64,000 bases of DNA from an uncultured Methylococcaceae bacterium (GCA_903859815.1 CAIOOA010000299.1:1-64000); one strand, 5' to 3'; shown: positions 1 through 8,400, numbered from the stretch's first letter. Translations and numbers: made by a program. Notes: generated by a model from the letters alone, not told the origin.

Positions 1-104
1 AGGATCAGGCCAGCGTGGGAAGTGATGTGGCGCGTCGATTGCTTCAGTTCAAATCGGGGCATGGCGGGTTGGGTGAACGGAATATGAAGATTTACGCTAT
101 TATA

Positions 105-290
105 TCAATAAGCTACATAAAGTGCGGCACGGATACAGGAATCCTTTCCAAGATTGTTTGCATCTTCAAAGCAATAATAAGCAACAAGGCCGTCATTTAT
201 CCCAGCTTGAACATTCCATTCGATCATCGAAAGTGTGACTAACCATATAAAGGCTAACCAAACTTTAATATTAATTTTTTTATGTATCAT
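105..290 (-). pseudogene. Truncated start of a secreted LamG-type protein
   Basis: The frame begins with a well-placed AAGGATG Shine-Dalgarno sequence 8 bases before the ATG at 290. It encodes a signal peptide (basic MIHKKINIK, hydrophobic core, cleavage near VQA-G) and then DGLVAYYCFEDANN, which resembles the first strand of LamG/concanavalin-like domains. It stops after 61 residues, whereas such proteins are usually several hundred residues long. The normal 5' signals with an abrupt stop suggest a broken gene. The rest could lie beyond the window start in another frame, but I do not see it. Family assignment rests on a short motif and is tentative. Confidence 0.4.
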
Positions 291-346
291 AATGTTTCAT
301 CCTTCATACAAACCAAAGCTTTGGAATCAGCTTACAATTCGCTCGC

Positions 347-838
347 TTAACCGCCCTCGTTGGCCCACTCAAGCACATATTCTAAAGTTTGCGGATCAAT
401 GCGAAAGCCATTTTGCACCAATTGTTCGACCAGTGGCGCAAGCAAGGTAATTTGGTTATGTTTCTTTGCTCGCATGAGTATGCCGAGCGTACCTGTCATC
501 GGGATGCCAAGCGTTTGTGCACATCTTCGTGCCGCACCATCGTCTAATATGGCTTCAAAGCCGGGGTTCGACAAGCACCAAGAAAGAACTTGGGTTTCCC
601 CCGCGCCTAAATCCCATGCAGAGATAATATTCGCTGTTGGAACATCTAGGCGGATAAAATCCCGCCCCGCTGAAGCCAGCCAAAGCTTTGCAGGATCATG
701 GGCAGGGCCATCCTTAATTTCGGCGGCAACGGATTGGGGAATCACGAGCTGCGTACACAAAGCCGAAAGTAAATTAAGCTGCTGAATTTTACCAAGCAGA
801 ATAGTGGGCGATGAATTGACGACCCAGGTTTTAGTCAC
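347..838 (-). CDS. DUF3368-type PIN-domain toxin
   Basis: The product is 163 residues. It starts with WVVNSSPTILL, the first strand of DUF3368 PIN ribonucleases, where N and S surround the metal site. It continues with AWDLGAGETQVLSW (the conserved GE helix) and ends with the ILDDGAARR and TGTLGILMRAKK motifs of this family. I chose the GTG at 838 because it overlaps the end of the upstream antitoxin gene by 8 bases, the same arrangement as in the neighbouring pair. A 17-residue upstream extension in this frame would lie inside the antitoxin gene and lacks homology. Predicted activity is RNA cleavage when not bound by the partner; this is inferred from the family. Confidence 0.85.
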   Translation of the reverse strand: MTKTWVVNSSPTILLGKIQQLNLLSALCTQLVIPQSVAAEIKDGPAHDPAKLWLASAGRDFIRLDVPTANIISAWDLGAGETQVLSWCLSNPGFEAILDDGAARRCAQTLGIPMTGTLGILMRAKKHNQITLLAPLVEQLVQNGFRIDPQTLEYVLEWANEGG

Positions 839-1085
839 GCTCGATTTCCTTTTGCAATTCCTCCGGTGTGGTTTGAAATGGCGAGGCATTGAACCGACTT
901 AACGCCAACAAAAAGTCATGACGGCTCAAACCAGCAATTTCAGCAGCCTTGGCTTGGGAAATCAATTGCATTTCATACCATTTTACCGCTGCCGTGACCC
1001 GCATTTCAGAAACAAATTCGTCAGGGGTTTTGCGCAACGCGGAGAAAACAGTATCAGGGAGTTGTAAATTAACTTGAATATTCAT
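831..1085 (-). CDS. UPF0175 family antitoxin
   Basis: The product is 84 residues and begins MNIQVNLQLPDTV. It carries the UPF0175 core AVKWYEMQLISQAKAAEIAG, a helix-turn-helix-like segment in which low-identity members share 'A..LY....IS...AA..AG'. UPF0175 proteins are the usual antitoxins of DUF3368 PIN toxins. The gene precedes and overlaps the toxin by 8 bases, the standard antitoxin-first order. A GAGAGA element before the ATG at 1085 supports this start over a longer frame beginning at 1100. Confidence 0.85.
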   Translation of the reverse strand: MNIQVNLQLPDTVFSALRKTPDEFVSEMRVTAAVKWYEMQLISQAKAAEIAGLSRHDFLLALSRFNASPFQTTPEELQKEIERD

Positions 1086-1173
1086 GTCGTAATCTCTCAA
1101 CTTTGGAAATCACCGCTTTACAGTGCCGTAGGGTGCGGTGAGGTGCGAACCCCATCAAAAATATATTTTGGGC

Positions 1174-1668
1174 TTACTCACCTGCCTCACGCAAGGCGAA
1201 TTCGACCACTTTGGCGCTAAGCCAGATGCCGCGCTGCCGCATTCGCCGGATAGCTTCCGTAATGGACAAGGGATAGCCCAGGGTCTTGGCACGTAACAGT
1301 ATGCCGATTGAACCCGTGACCGTCAGACCGGACAAACGCGCAAAGCGCCGTCCAACGGTTTCGTCGATAGCCACCAAGGGGAGACCCTGCTGCAAAGCCA
1401 ACTGGATCACGGCGGCTTCGCCAAGATCAAGGGAATTCTGCAACAGCGAAGAAAGAGTGACAGGATGGGTTTGCTTATGCAGCCAGCCCGCACGCTCAAA
1501 CTCCGGGATGGCAAAACCATCAGAGCCGCCCGCGTGGATTTCCCGGCAAACTTCCCACGGCACCCAAACGCGGCAGTACAAGATCGGTAGGATATCCAAT
1601 GAACCCACCGCTGCGATCAACGCGAGAATCGGCGTGGTGTTGATAACCAATTCCTTACTATTAGGCAT
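1174..1668 (-). CDS. DUF3368-type PIN-domain toxin, second copy
   Basis: The product is 164 residues. It has the PIN/DUF3368 landmarks ELVINTTPILALIA at the N-terminus, DLGEAAVIQLAL in the middle, VAIDETVGRR, and TGSIGILLRAK near the C-terminus. It is clearly related to the toxin at 347-838 but divergent, so it is not a recent duplicate. Its ATG overlaps the 3' end of the antitoxin gene by 8 bases. Predicted role: endoribonuclease toxin of a VapC-like type II module, by family. Confidence 0.85.
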   Translation of the reverse strand: MPNSKELVINTTPILALIAAVGSLDILPILYCRVWVPWEVCREIHAGGSDGFAIPEFERAGWLHKQTHPVTLSSLLQNSLDLGEAAVIQLALQQGLPLVAIDETVGRRFARLSGLTVTGSIGILLRAKTLGYPLSITEAIRRMRQRGIWLSAKVVEFALREAGE

Positions 1669-1909
1669 TGTTTAAATCAGCCAGCAATTCCTCGGCGGTC
1701 AAGTCAATCGCCGCGACGCCATAGCGATGCAGATCGAGCAGAAATTCGACCCGTTCGACACCAACTAAAGCCGCAGCCGTGCCGCTGGAAATCCGTTTCA
1801 TCTCATACAGTTTCACTGCCATCGCCATGACTGCCTCACGCTCAAATTGCTCTGGTGATTGTTGCAGGGCATCTGGGAGTTTTTCGGGATAATTTAAGAT
1901 CAACTGCAT
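1661..1909 (-). CDS. UPF0175 family antitoxin, second copy
   Basis: The product is 82 residues from MQLILNYPEKLPDAL, with the UPF0175 core AVKLYEMKRISSGTAAALVG. An AGAGAAA element precedes the ATG at 1909. The frame is open further upstream to 1987, but those extra codons encode a remnant of a PIN toxin N-terminus, not an antitoxin, so I reject the longer start. The gene is paired with the overlapping toxin at 1174-1668. Confidence 0.85.
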   Translation of the reverse strand: MQLILNYPEKLPDALQQSPEQFEREAVMAMAVKLYEMKRISSGTAAALVGVERVEFLLDLHRYGVAAIDLTAEELLADLNNA

Positions 1910-1987
1910 AGGGTTTCTCTGGTTAAGCTGTTGTTTTTTGACAAGCAGAATGGTGGGCGATGAATTGACAACCCAGGTTTTAGTCAA
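1910..1987 (-). pseudogene. 5' remnant of a third DUF3368 PIN toxin gene
   Basis: Read on the minus strand, this encodes TKTWVVNSSPTILLVKKQQL, nearly identical to the start of the toxin at 347-838 (TKTWVVNSSPTILLGKIQQL). The nucleotide match to 779-842 is also close. It then runs straight into the second antitoxin gene in the same frame. This looks like a toxin gene whose body was replaced by another toxin-antitoxin pair, or a recombination scar. Confidence 0.75.
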
Positions 1988-2055
1988 GCTGGATTATAAC
2001 TTAACAAAGGTTCCCAAACTTAAGTTTGGGAACCCGCTAAGAGACAATTTCAAAA

Positions 2056-3471
2056 CTATTGTGGACTGCGCGTGACCGACACTTTTGGAAATACGTCCAA
2101 TATTGAGGGCAGGGAATTTCCCCCGCTCATCAACGGTACACCGTAACCGGCAGGCACTAAATAGGCCGCTATTTCCGTTGCCGATGCATCGGAGCCGCCT
2201 GTCGTGATGTTGGCCGAAAATGTACCGTCGGATTTGATCGAGGTTAATGGCGAGGCAAAGGTCGGTTTGGTCCACCACCCCGCCCCCACTTTAATATAGA
2301 GGGCGACATGATAAGCATTAGTGGATACGTTAGCCACTTTACCGACCAAAGGATTGGTGGAACCATAAGCCGGCACTGAGGTAAATTGCAGGGAGGCTGA
2401 ATCGGCCCCCGAGCAACCCGTCACCGGCAACCAGGTTGACAAAGCACCGGCATCTTGCATAGCCCCGTCAGGGCCTATGTAATAGACATGGTTGTCAGCC
2501 GATGAAACCCCCAAATAGGTGTTAGTCTTTGCATAATATCGATAGGTATATACCGACCATACCAATGTAGGGGAGTTTGCCGGGCTAAAGAAGAAACCGT
2601 AGCTTTTTTCCGCCCAATCGAAAAAACAGGTGGTTTGGGGCGACACGTCAAATATGGCGCGAACCCAGTCTACATCGAAGGTATAAGACTGGTTATCTTC
2701 CGCTTTGGACGCTGGCAGTAAATTGGCATCACAGGCACTGACCCAATCACAAGAGGGGGCATAAAAATTGAGATAAAGTGCCAAAGCTTGTTGTGGAATG
2801 AATGTCGTATTTTCCCGTATCAGTTGGTTGTTGACATACCAACGCACCCGATCAGGCCACCATTCAATTCGATAATTGTTAAACTGTGTCACATCAAACG
2901 GGGAAAGGCTGCCAAACTCAGGATGCCCCTCGCCCAATGGTTCGAGATGATAAATGTTGGTTTGAACCTTATTAGGCAAATTGCTAAGCAGTTCGAAATC
3001 GATTTCGCTATGGGTTTGCGTAGCCGGGAAAAAACTATAAAGAAAGGCCCCGCCCACTAAGCCCTTGACGGGAGCGACCATACGCGCTCGTATTTCCGCG
3101 ATCAAGCCAGTCCCATGCTCGGCAGCGCCTCGCGTGTGAATTTCCGACCCATAAAATGATTGACCAACCGGGTTGCCCGTCGGATTGTAAGTGTCCAATT
3201 GCAGATGAAGCAATCCGTTGGATACGTTAGGGTAACCCGCCCTCATTTGAGTTCGGCCATTAAAGGAAGCGTCACCGATTGGATAAGCCCATATTGTTTC
3301 ATCAACCGAACTGCCGGTAAAATCTTCAAAAAACTGGGATTCGGCTTGAGCGTAAGGAATGCTTAGAAATAGCAGCAATAAGGCGCTGGTTAGACAAAAG
3401 ACAGCTTTATGAGTAGAAGCAGCTAATAATGCGAAATTCCGAGTTACTAAATAACGGTACATAGCGAACAC
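2056..3471 (-). CDS. Secreted GH16 family glycoside hydrolase with two C-terminal modules
   Basis: The product is 471 residues. A Sec signal peptide ends near AQA (residue ~43). The catalytic domain (about 45-275) carries the GH16 motif EIDFE with its two catalytic glutamates, so it should hydrolyse or transglycosylate a beta-1,3/1,4-glucan or related polysaccharide outside the cell; the exact substrate cannot be read. Residues ~280-354 form a module (C-FDWAE ... YRYYAKTNTYLGVS ... DGAMQD ... WL-GC) that recurs in the amidohydrolase at 11653-13197. Residues ~355-471 form another module with YGS, YIKVGAGWWTKP and ITTGG motifs. An AGGGGTG ribosome site precedes the ATG. The leader contains a predicted c-di-GMP riboswitch, so expression is probably tied to surface or biofilm signalling. 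Confidence 0.85.
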   Translation of the reverse strand: MFAMYRYLVTRNFALLAASTHKAVFCLTSALLLLFLSIPYAQAESQFFEDFTGSSVDETIWAYPIGDASFNGRTQMRAGYPNVSNGLLHLQLDTYNPTGNPVGQSFYGSEIHTRGAAEHGTGLIAEIRARMVAPVKGLVGGAFLYSFFPATQTHSEIDFELLSNLPNKVQTNIYHLEPLGEGHPEFGSLSPFDVTQFNNYRIEWWPDRVRWYVNNQLIRENTTFIPQQALALYLNFYAPSCDWVSACDANLLPASKAEDNQSYTFDVDWVRAIFDVSPQTTCFFDWAEKSYGFFFSPANSPTLVWSVYTYRYYAKTNTYLGVSSADNHVYYIGPDGAMQDAGALSTWLPVTGCSGADSASLQFTSVPAYGSTNPLVGKVANVSTNAYHVALYIKVGAGWWTKPTFASPLTSIKSDGTFSANITTGGSDASATEIAAYLVPAGYGVPLMSGGNSLPSILDVFPKVSVTRSPQ

Positions 3472-3495
3472 CCCTGCAAGTGATTCCTCTAGGCC

Positions 3496-3553
3496 AAAAA
3501 AAACCGGATTGACATAAGTTACCCCTGCAACAGAGGCACTCTTGGCAATCCGG
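3496..3553 (-). terminator. Riboswitch-controlled intrinsic terminator
   Basis: On the minus strand CCGGATTG (3553-3546) is complementary to CAATCCGG (3511-3504), which is followed at once by eight T (3503-3496). An inner hairpin CCTCTG/CAGGGG lies in the loop. The 5' arm is the 3' strand of aptamer helix P1, so the two structures exclude each other: ligand-stabilised P1 would block the terminator. This predicts an ON switch for the GH16 gene. Confidence 0.75.
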
Positions 3554-3630
3554 CTTTCCCTTGGTCTAATCTGGCCTGCTCAGGGACCCGTGACTTTCCG
3601 TCCCCGCCTTACGAACGGGTTTGGCTTTAG
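3544..3630 (-). promoter_or_regulatory. Cyclic-di-GMP-I (GEMM-I) riboswitch aptamer
   Basis: On the minus strand this reads like the GEMM-I consensus. In order there are GCCAAACC, a GUAA tetraloop hairpin (CCCGUUC...GGCGGGG), GGGGACGGAAAGUCACGGGUC, a variable P3 arm, and GCCGGAUUGCC closing P1. The position aligned to ligand-contacting G20 of the Vibrio Vc2 aptamer is G, which fits c-di-GMP rather than cGAMP selectivity. One core base differs from consensus (CGCAAAG to CGGAAAG). It sits about 70 bases upstream of the GH16 gene in the same orientation. Confidence 0.8.
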
Positions 3631-3636
3631 GCTCAA

Positions 3637-3666
3637 ACTGTAGACCCGGTTTCCATGAATTGTCAA
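3637..3666 (-). promoter_or_regulatory. Putative sigma-70 promoter of the riboswitch/GH16 unit
   Basis: A perfect -35 box TTGACA (3666-3661) is followed after 18 bases by TACAGT (3642-3637, four of six matches to the -10 consensus). Transcription would start near 3630, just where the aptamer begins. The remaining part of the 3472-3839 intergenic stretch is AT-rich with no further recognisable element. Confidence 0.55.
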
Positions 3667-3839
3667 CAAAATATAATTTTCCGCACTTATTAAACAATAT
3701 TATATAGGGTATGCTATTGATTAAAATAAAAACTTACTATTAAAACCAAGTAAATTCATCTAGCTTATTTCACTGAATCCCAAGCTCCTAATTCGTAGGT
3801 GATCTATGGACTAAATTGGTCAGTTTTTTAGCAGGTGTG

Positions 3840-4166
3840 TCAAGCAATTTGTGGCCCCCTTTCGCCTGTGTTGATTCGACCACCTTCCAAAACTTCAATC
3901 ACGTAGACCTTGCCAGCGCCGTGTTGGTGAGTGCAAGCATGTTTCATGACTGTGTCGAATATCACTTCAACCATGGCATCTGTAGCAAAAATCTCGACCC
4001 TCTTTTTCGCCAAGAAAGGGGTGTAATCTTGGTTTCCTGTCACTTTCTCACGTCCAAACCCTTCGCAATTCGAAACGCTCATACCGGGGAAGTTAGGTAT
4101 CTCCAACAGCGCCTGCGTGAGCTTAGGCAGCATGAACGGTTGGATGTATGCGCGAATTTCTTTCAT
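3840..4166 (-). CDS. PII-like signal-transduction protein linked to metal efflux
   Basis: The product is 108 residues. It has the PII fold signatures MKEIRAYIQPFML at strand 1, a T-loop region GFGREKVTGNQDY shorter than in GlnB/GlnK, VEIFATDAMVEVIFDTV, and the C-terminal VYVIEVLEGGRINTGERG, equivalent to the PII RxxTGE segment. It lies 8 bases downstream of the RND pump gene in the same operon. A group of PII paralogues without the GlnB uridylylated tyrosine is known to sit beside heavy-metal RND pumps (called PII-NG in the literature). I infer a role in sensing or gating of efflux rather than nitrogen control. Confidence 0.8.
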   Translation of the reverse strand: MKEIRAYIQPFMLPKLTQALLEIPNFPGMSVSNCEGFGREKVTGNQDYTPFLAKKRVEIFATDAMVEVIFDTVMKHACTHQHGAGKVYVIEVLEGGRINTGERGPQIA

Positions 4167-4174
4167 GGTTGCAC

Positions 4175-7100
4175 CTAAGCAGTTGGGTTGTCCTCAAAGT
4201 TCCTGTACAAAGCTGGCAGCATGGTCAAGGTCAGCAGGGTGGCGCTGATTAGACCCCCTATAATGACCACCGCAAAGGGTTTGGCGGTTTCCGATCCGAC
4301 ACTGGTGGAAACAGCCGCCGGGATCAAACCCAGCATGGCCATCAATGCCGTCATGACCACTGGGCGTAGTCGACTCACTGAGCCATTGATAATAGCCGCA
4401 TTAAGGGTTTGCCCTTCGCGGCGAAACTGATTGATCTGCGATATCAAGATAACACCATTCTGCACCGCTATGCCGAAAAGTGCAATAAAACCAACGGCGG
4501 CGGAAACGCTAAGATGGATTCCGGTCACCAGCAATGCCACTAAACCGCCAATCAAGGCAAACGGAACGTTCATGACAATCAGCGTGGCGTTTTTCATGGA
4601 ATGGAAAGCCCAAAACAATAGCACAAAGATTAATGCCAAACTGATAGGCACGATGACAAAAAGCCGTTTCATGGCGCGTTGCTGATTTTCAAATTGACCA
4701 CTCCAAAAAATGCGATAGCCAGGAGGCAAAACCACTTGACTGGCCACTTTTTCTTGGGCTTCTGCGACAAAGCTGCCTTGGTCACGGTCTATCAAGTTGC
4801 ACTTAATGGCGATTCTTCGCATATTGTCTTCACGGCTAATGCGAGAAGCACCCTGATCTACCTTGATCTCCGCCAGTTGTGCCAAGGGAATTCGGCTACC
4901 ATCGGGGGCAGGAACCAACAGGTCCTCAATCACGCCCAAGGAATCACGGGCATCCTCCCTAAGCCGTACATTGATGTCAAACCGCCGTTCACCTTCCAGC
5001 ATGTGTGAGGCTGGCTTGCCGCCAATCGCAGTTTCGATAATATCTTCCACATCCTTTACGTTGATGCCGTGACGAGCAATCCTCGCCCGGTCAATGTCGA
5101 TCACCACTTGGGCTAAGCCGGACTGCTGTTCGGCCGCCACGTCGGTGGCTCCCCGGGTATTCTTTAAGATGCGGGTGATTTGATTGGCTTTTTCTTGCAG
5201 CACTTTCAAGTCTTCGCCAAAGATTTTTATTGCGATTTCACCTTTTACACCTGAAATGGCTTCCTCAACGTTGTCTTGGATGACTTGGGAAAAGTTGAAT
5301 TGCAAACCGGGGAAAACGGCCAACTTTTCTTGCATGGCTTCGACCATTTTATCTTTGCTGGGATAGCGCCAAGTGCTTTTGTCCTTCAGGTCAATCAATA
5401 CTTCCAAGTTGTTGAAGCCTTTGGGATCGGTGCCATCTTCCGGTCGCCCTAATTGAGTCAAAACCGACTTGGCTTCTGGGAATTTGGTCAGCCTACCCCG
5501 GATATCGCGTTCAAGTTCCTTGGCTTTAGTGAGTGATACCGGCGTGGGTAACGTAATGGTGAGCCAAATATTGCCTTCGTCCAACTTGGGCATGAATTCG
5601 GTGCCGATGAAGTGGGCCGAGCCAATCGATAGCGCCAAGGCAGCGACCGCGCCAGCAAACATTTTCATTGGGTTTCTTAAGATGACTACCAAAACCGACT
5701 TGTAGACCTTTTCCATCCAATGCACCAAGGGATTGTGTGCCTCGGTCAGCTTCGGTCCAAGCATATAGCTCAATAAAACAGGCACTAAAGTAAGGCTAAG
5801 AATTAGCGAGCCTAACAATGCGAAGCTTAGTGTGTAAGCCATTGGGGAAAAAATTTTGGCCTCCACCCGTTGGAAAGTAAAAATCGGCAAAAAGGCGGTG
5901 ATGATAATCGCCTTGGAAAACAGAATAGGACGGCCAAGCTCAGACGCGGTAATCAGCATGGATTGCCGCATGTGAGGGATACTGGCCTGCTGGCTCATAT
6001 CCAAAGTCACCTTGACCATGATTGCCTCGACTAGTACGACGGCACTATCGACAATGATGCCAAAGTCTATTGCGCCTAGGGAAATCAAATTGGCAGAGAT
6101 ATGCTGTATGTCGATCAATATGAAAGCAAAAAGCAACGACAAAGGGATGACGAGAATGACGACTAACGATGCCCACGCCCGGCGCAGAAATATCATCAAT
6201 ATCAACAGAATCAGGCCAGCCCCTTCAAGCATGTTATGCATGACGGTTTTGACCGTGTGATTCACCAACTCCGTCCGGTCATAAATAGGCACAATTTTCA
6301 CGCCAGGAGGTAGTCCAAAAGAATTCAAATCCTTGATTTTTTCTTTAACACCTCCCAAGACTTGCAAGGCATCGCGCCCTTTAACGAGCAGCACCACGCC
6401 TTCAACCACATCATCCATTTGATTGAAACCGACGATGCCACTGCGTGGTTGCGGGCCCACGCCAATATCGGCAATATTTTTGACGAACACTGGGGTTCCG
6501 TTGCGACTGGCAACGATGATGTCGCCAATTTCATCGGCGGTTTTAAGCAGTCCCGCACCACGCACCACCAGCGCTTCATAACCATGTTCGATGTAACCCC
6601 CGCCAATATTAGCGTTATTGTTTGCGATGGCTTGATACACATCTTGCAAACTGAGTCTGTAATTTTTTAGTTTGTTCGGGTCTATCTTGACTTGATATTG
6701 TTTGACCCCACCTCCAAATGCCACCACATCGGCCACACCTTGGACCGAGCGTAGGCGGCGTTCCACCACCCAGTCCTGCAAGGCGCGCTGTTCGACCAGT
6801 GGCATTGTTGGCGCTTCGATACGATAGCGGTAAATTTCACCGACACCCGTGGACAATGGGCCTAGAACCGGGTCTGTGTCTGATGGGAGGCTGACGGCAC
6901 GTAAGCGCTCCAACACCTGTTGACGGGAAAAATAATCTTCGGCATCGTCGTCAAAAATCAGGGTAACCACAGACAGCCCAAAAATAGACACGGATCGCAT
7001 GTTGGTTAAATGTGGCAAGCCATTCATTTCCTTTTCAATGGGAAGGGTGACCAGCTTCTCAACCTCCTCCGGGGCTTGTCCAGGGAACTGGGTGACTACT

Positions 7101-7243
7101 TGCACGAAGACATTTTGCACATCGGGAAATGCCTGAACGGGCATACGCTCGAATGAAACTATGCCCGCCACGGCGAGGAACACCGCCGCACCCATGATTA
7201 ACAATCTTTGTTGAAGACAGAAGGCAATGATTCGATGAATCAT
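4175..7243 (-). CDS. czcA: CzcA/CusA family heavy-metal efflux RND pump
   Basis: The product is 1022 residues, the normal size of HME-type RND inner-membrane proton antiporters. It has an N-terminal transmembrane helix, two large periplasmic loops and two blocks of transmembrane helices. The TM4 motif DFGIIVDSAVVLVE carries the two Asp and one Glu typical of Czc/Cnr-like (Zn, Co, Cd, Ni) pumps and unlike the Cu/Ag CusA signature. With the adaptor and outer-membrane genes it forms a tripartite pump. The start overlaps the adaptor stop as ATGA. The metal is inferred, not shown; the gene symbol denotes the family. Confidence 0.9.
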   Translation of the reverse strand: MIHRIIAFCLQQRLLIMGAAVFLAVAGIVSFERMPVQAFPDVQNVFVQVVTQFPGQAPEEVEKLVTLPIEKEMNGLPHLTNMRSVSIFGLSVVTLIFDDDAEDYFSRQQVLERLRAVSLPSDTDPVLGPLSTGVGEIYRYRIEAPTMPLVEQRALQDWVVERRLRSVQGVADVVAFGGGVKQYQVKIDPNKLKNYRLSLQDVYQAIANNNANIGGGYIEHGYEALVVRGAGLLKTADEIGDIIVASRNGTPVFVKNIADIGVGPQPRSGIVGFNQMDDVVEGVVLLVKGRDALQVLGGVKEKIKDLNSFGLPPGVKIVPIYDRTELVNHTVKTVMHNMLEGAGLILLILMIFLRRAWASLVVILVIPLSLLFAFILIDIQHISANLISLGAIDFGIIVDSAVVLVEAIMVKVTLDMSQQASIPHMRQSMLITASELGRPILFSKAIIITAFLPIFTFQRVEAKIFSPMAYTLSFALLGSLILSLTLVPVLLSYMLGPKLTEAHNPLVHWMEKVYKSVLVVILRNPMKMFAGAVAALALSIGSAHFIGTEFMPKLDEGNIWLTITLPTPVSLTKAKELERDIRGRLTKFPEAKSVLTQLGRPEDGTDPKGFNNLEVLIDLKDKSTWRYPSKDKMVEAMQEKLAVFPGLQFNFSQVIQDNVEEAISGVKGEIAIKIFGEDLKVLQEKANQITRILKNTRGATDVAAEQQSGLAQVVIDIDRARIARHGINVKDVEDIIETAIGGKPASHMLEGERRFDINVRLREDARDSLGVIEDLLVPAPDGSRIPLAQLAEIKVDQGASRISREDNMRRIAIKCNLIDRDQGSFVAEAQEKVASQVVLPPGYRIFWSGQFENQQRAMKRLFVIVPISLALIFVLLFWAFHSMKNATLIVMNVPFALIGGLVALLVTGIHLSVSAAVGFIALFGIAVQNGVILISQINQFRREGQTLNAAIINGSVSRLRPVVMTALMAMLGLIPAAVSTSVGSETAKPFAVVIIGGLISATLLTLTMLPALYRNFEDNPTA

Positions 7244-8400
7244 TGATTAGTCTCTCCATTGCCATCTTGTTCGGCGTCTTCCTCAGTACGCAAAAGCAAG
7301 GCCCCATGCACAACTAGGCGTTCGCCGGGCTTCAACCCATCGGTAATGACGGCTTTGTCTTTCAGGCGCAGGCCAACTTTAACCGGCCTTTTTAGATAGT
7401 GATAGTCGTCAAGGGCGACGAAAACCCAATCTGACTCCCCCTCGGTGAACAGCGAATTCAAGGGAATGACGATGCCTTGATCCTTAGGGCCACTCAGAAT
7501 TTCCACCATGGCGTACATTGCAGGCAATAACTTTTTTTGCGGATTGGGCAATACACACCTCACTTTTACTGTGCGTGTATTTTCGTCGACAACCCTGCTT
7601 ATGAAATCGACGGTTCCCGGAAAGTTTTGATCGGGATAGGCTTGAACCTTGACCGAGACTTGTTGGCCCAAGCGAATCAGCCCAATGTCTTTCTCGAAAA
7701 TATCCATCAATACCCACAGATGGCTGAGATCGGACAATACAAACAAAGGGGCAGGCAGGTCGGGACGCACCTCCATGCCGGGATTGATATTGCGTTCGGT
7801 CACTTCACCTGAAATGGGTGCCAGTAAGGCAAATTGGTTACCCGAATTTATCCCCTTCACTCCAAGGTTGGCGAGTTTTAAACGTGCGCGCTCGGTCTCG
7901 CCTTTGGCCCGTTGCAAATCATCTTGGGCTTGGTCGAAGTCTTTGCGGGCAGCCACCCCGTGTTCAAACAGTTCTTGTTGGCGTTTGAAAGTGCGTTCGG
8001 CTAAATTCTGGTCGGCTAATGCTTTAACATAGTCCGATTGTGCCTGGCCCAAGTCGGGGCTATCCAGTATTGCCAAGGCTTGTCCGGCTTTGTAATAAGA
8101 GCCTAGGCGCGCAATTTGTCCGGTTACGCGACCACTAATCGGCGAGGATACTCTGACCGTTCGAGTTTCGTCATAGACGACATTACCCGTCACTGGGTCC
8201 AGCAATGGCCTGACGCTCAACTCGACTATAGCCTCCTGTATGTAACTACGTTTGGGTGAATTGGGGCTGAGCAACACTTCATCTTTTGGAATGGAGGGAT
8301 GGGTAGGTTTTTTTTCCTCTGTTTGCTGCTGGCAAGCCAACATCATCAGACAAACCAATACCATGGCTAGGTGCTTAGTATGGGGGTTAGCGAACAACAT
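7240..8400 (-). CDS. czcB: RND efflux periplasmic adaptor (membrane fusion protein)
   Basis: The product is 386 residues from the ATG at 8400, which overlaps the stop of the outer-membrane gene by one base and follows a GGGAGAAGAAA ribosome site. The N-terminus ends in a lipobox (LMMLAC), so it is probably a lipoprotein anchored in the inner membrane. Barrel-sandwich (ISGRVTGQIARLGSYYKAGQ), helical hairpin and beta-barrel domains follow in the order expected of CzcB-like adaptors. No His-rich N-terminal metal domain is visible. Confidence 0.88.
   Translation of the reverse strand: MLFANPHTKHLAMVLVCLMMLACQQQTEEKKPTHPSIPKDEVLLSPNSPKRSYIQEAIVELSVRPLLDPVTGNVVYDETRTVRVSSPISGRVTGQIARLGSYYKAGQALAILDSPDLGQAQSDYVKALADQNLAERTFKRQQELFEHGVAARKDFDQAQDDLQRAKGETERARLKLANLGVKGINSGNQFALLAPISGEVTERNINPGMEVRPDLPAPLFVLSDLSHLWVLMDIFEKDIGLIRLGQQVSVKVQAYPDQNFPGTVDFISRVVDENTRTVKVRCVLPNPQKKLLPAMYAMVEILSGPKDQGIVIPLNSLFTEGESDWVFVALDDYHYLKRPVKVGLRLKDKAVITDGLKPGERLVVHGALLLRTEEDAEQDGNGETNQ

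Noticed and set aside
1-104. Open plus-strand frame entering from the window edge (SDVARRLLQFKSGHG)
   Set aside because: Too short to identify; it might be the end of a gene outside the window, but no family is recognised.
360-785. 141-codon open frame on the plus strand
   Set aside because: It is antisense to the well-supported PIN toxin; no ribosome site or family features.
1286-1675. 129-codon open frame on the plus strand
   Set aside because: It mirrors the second PIN toxin gene and shows only reversed codon pattern.
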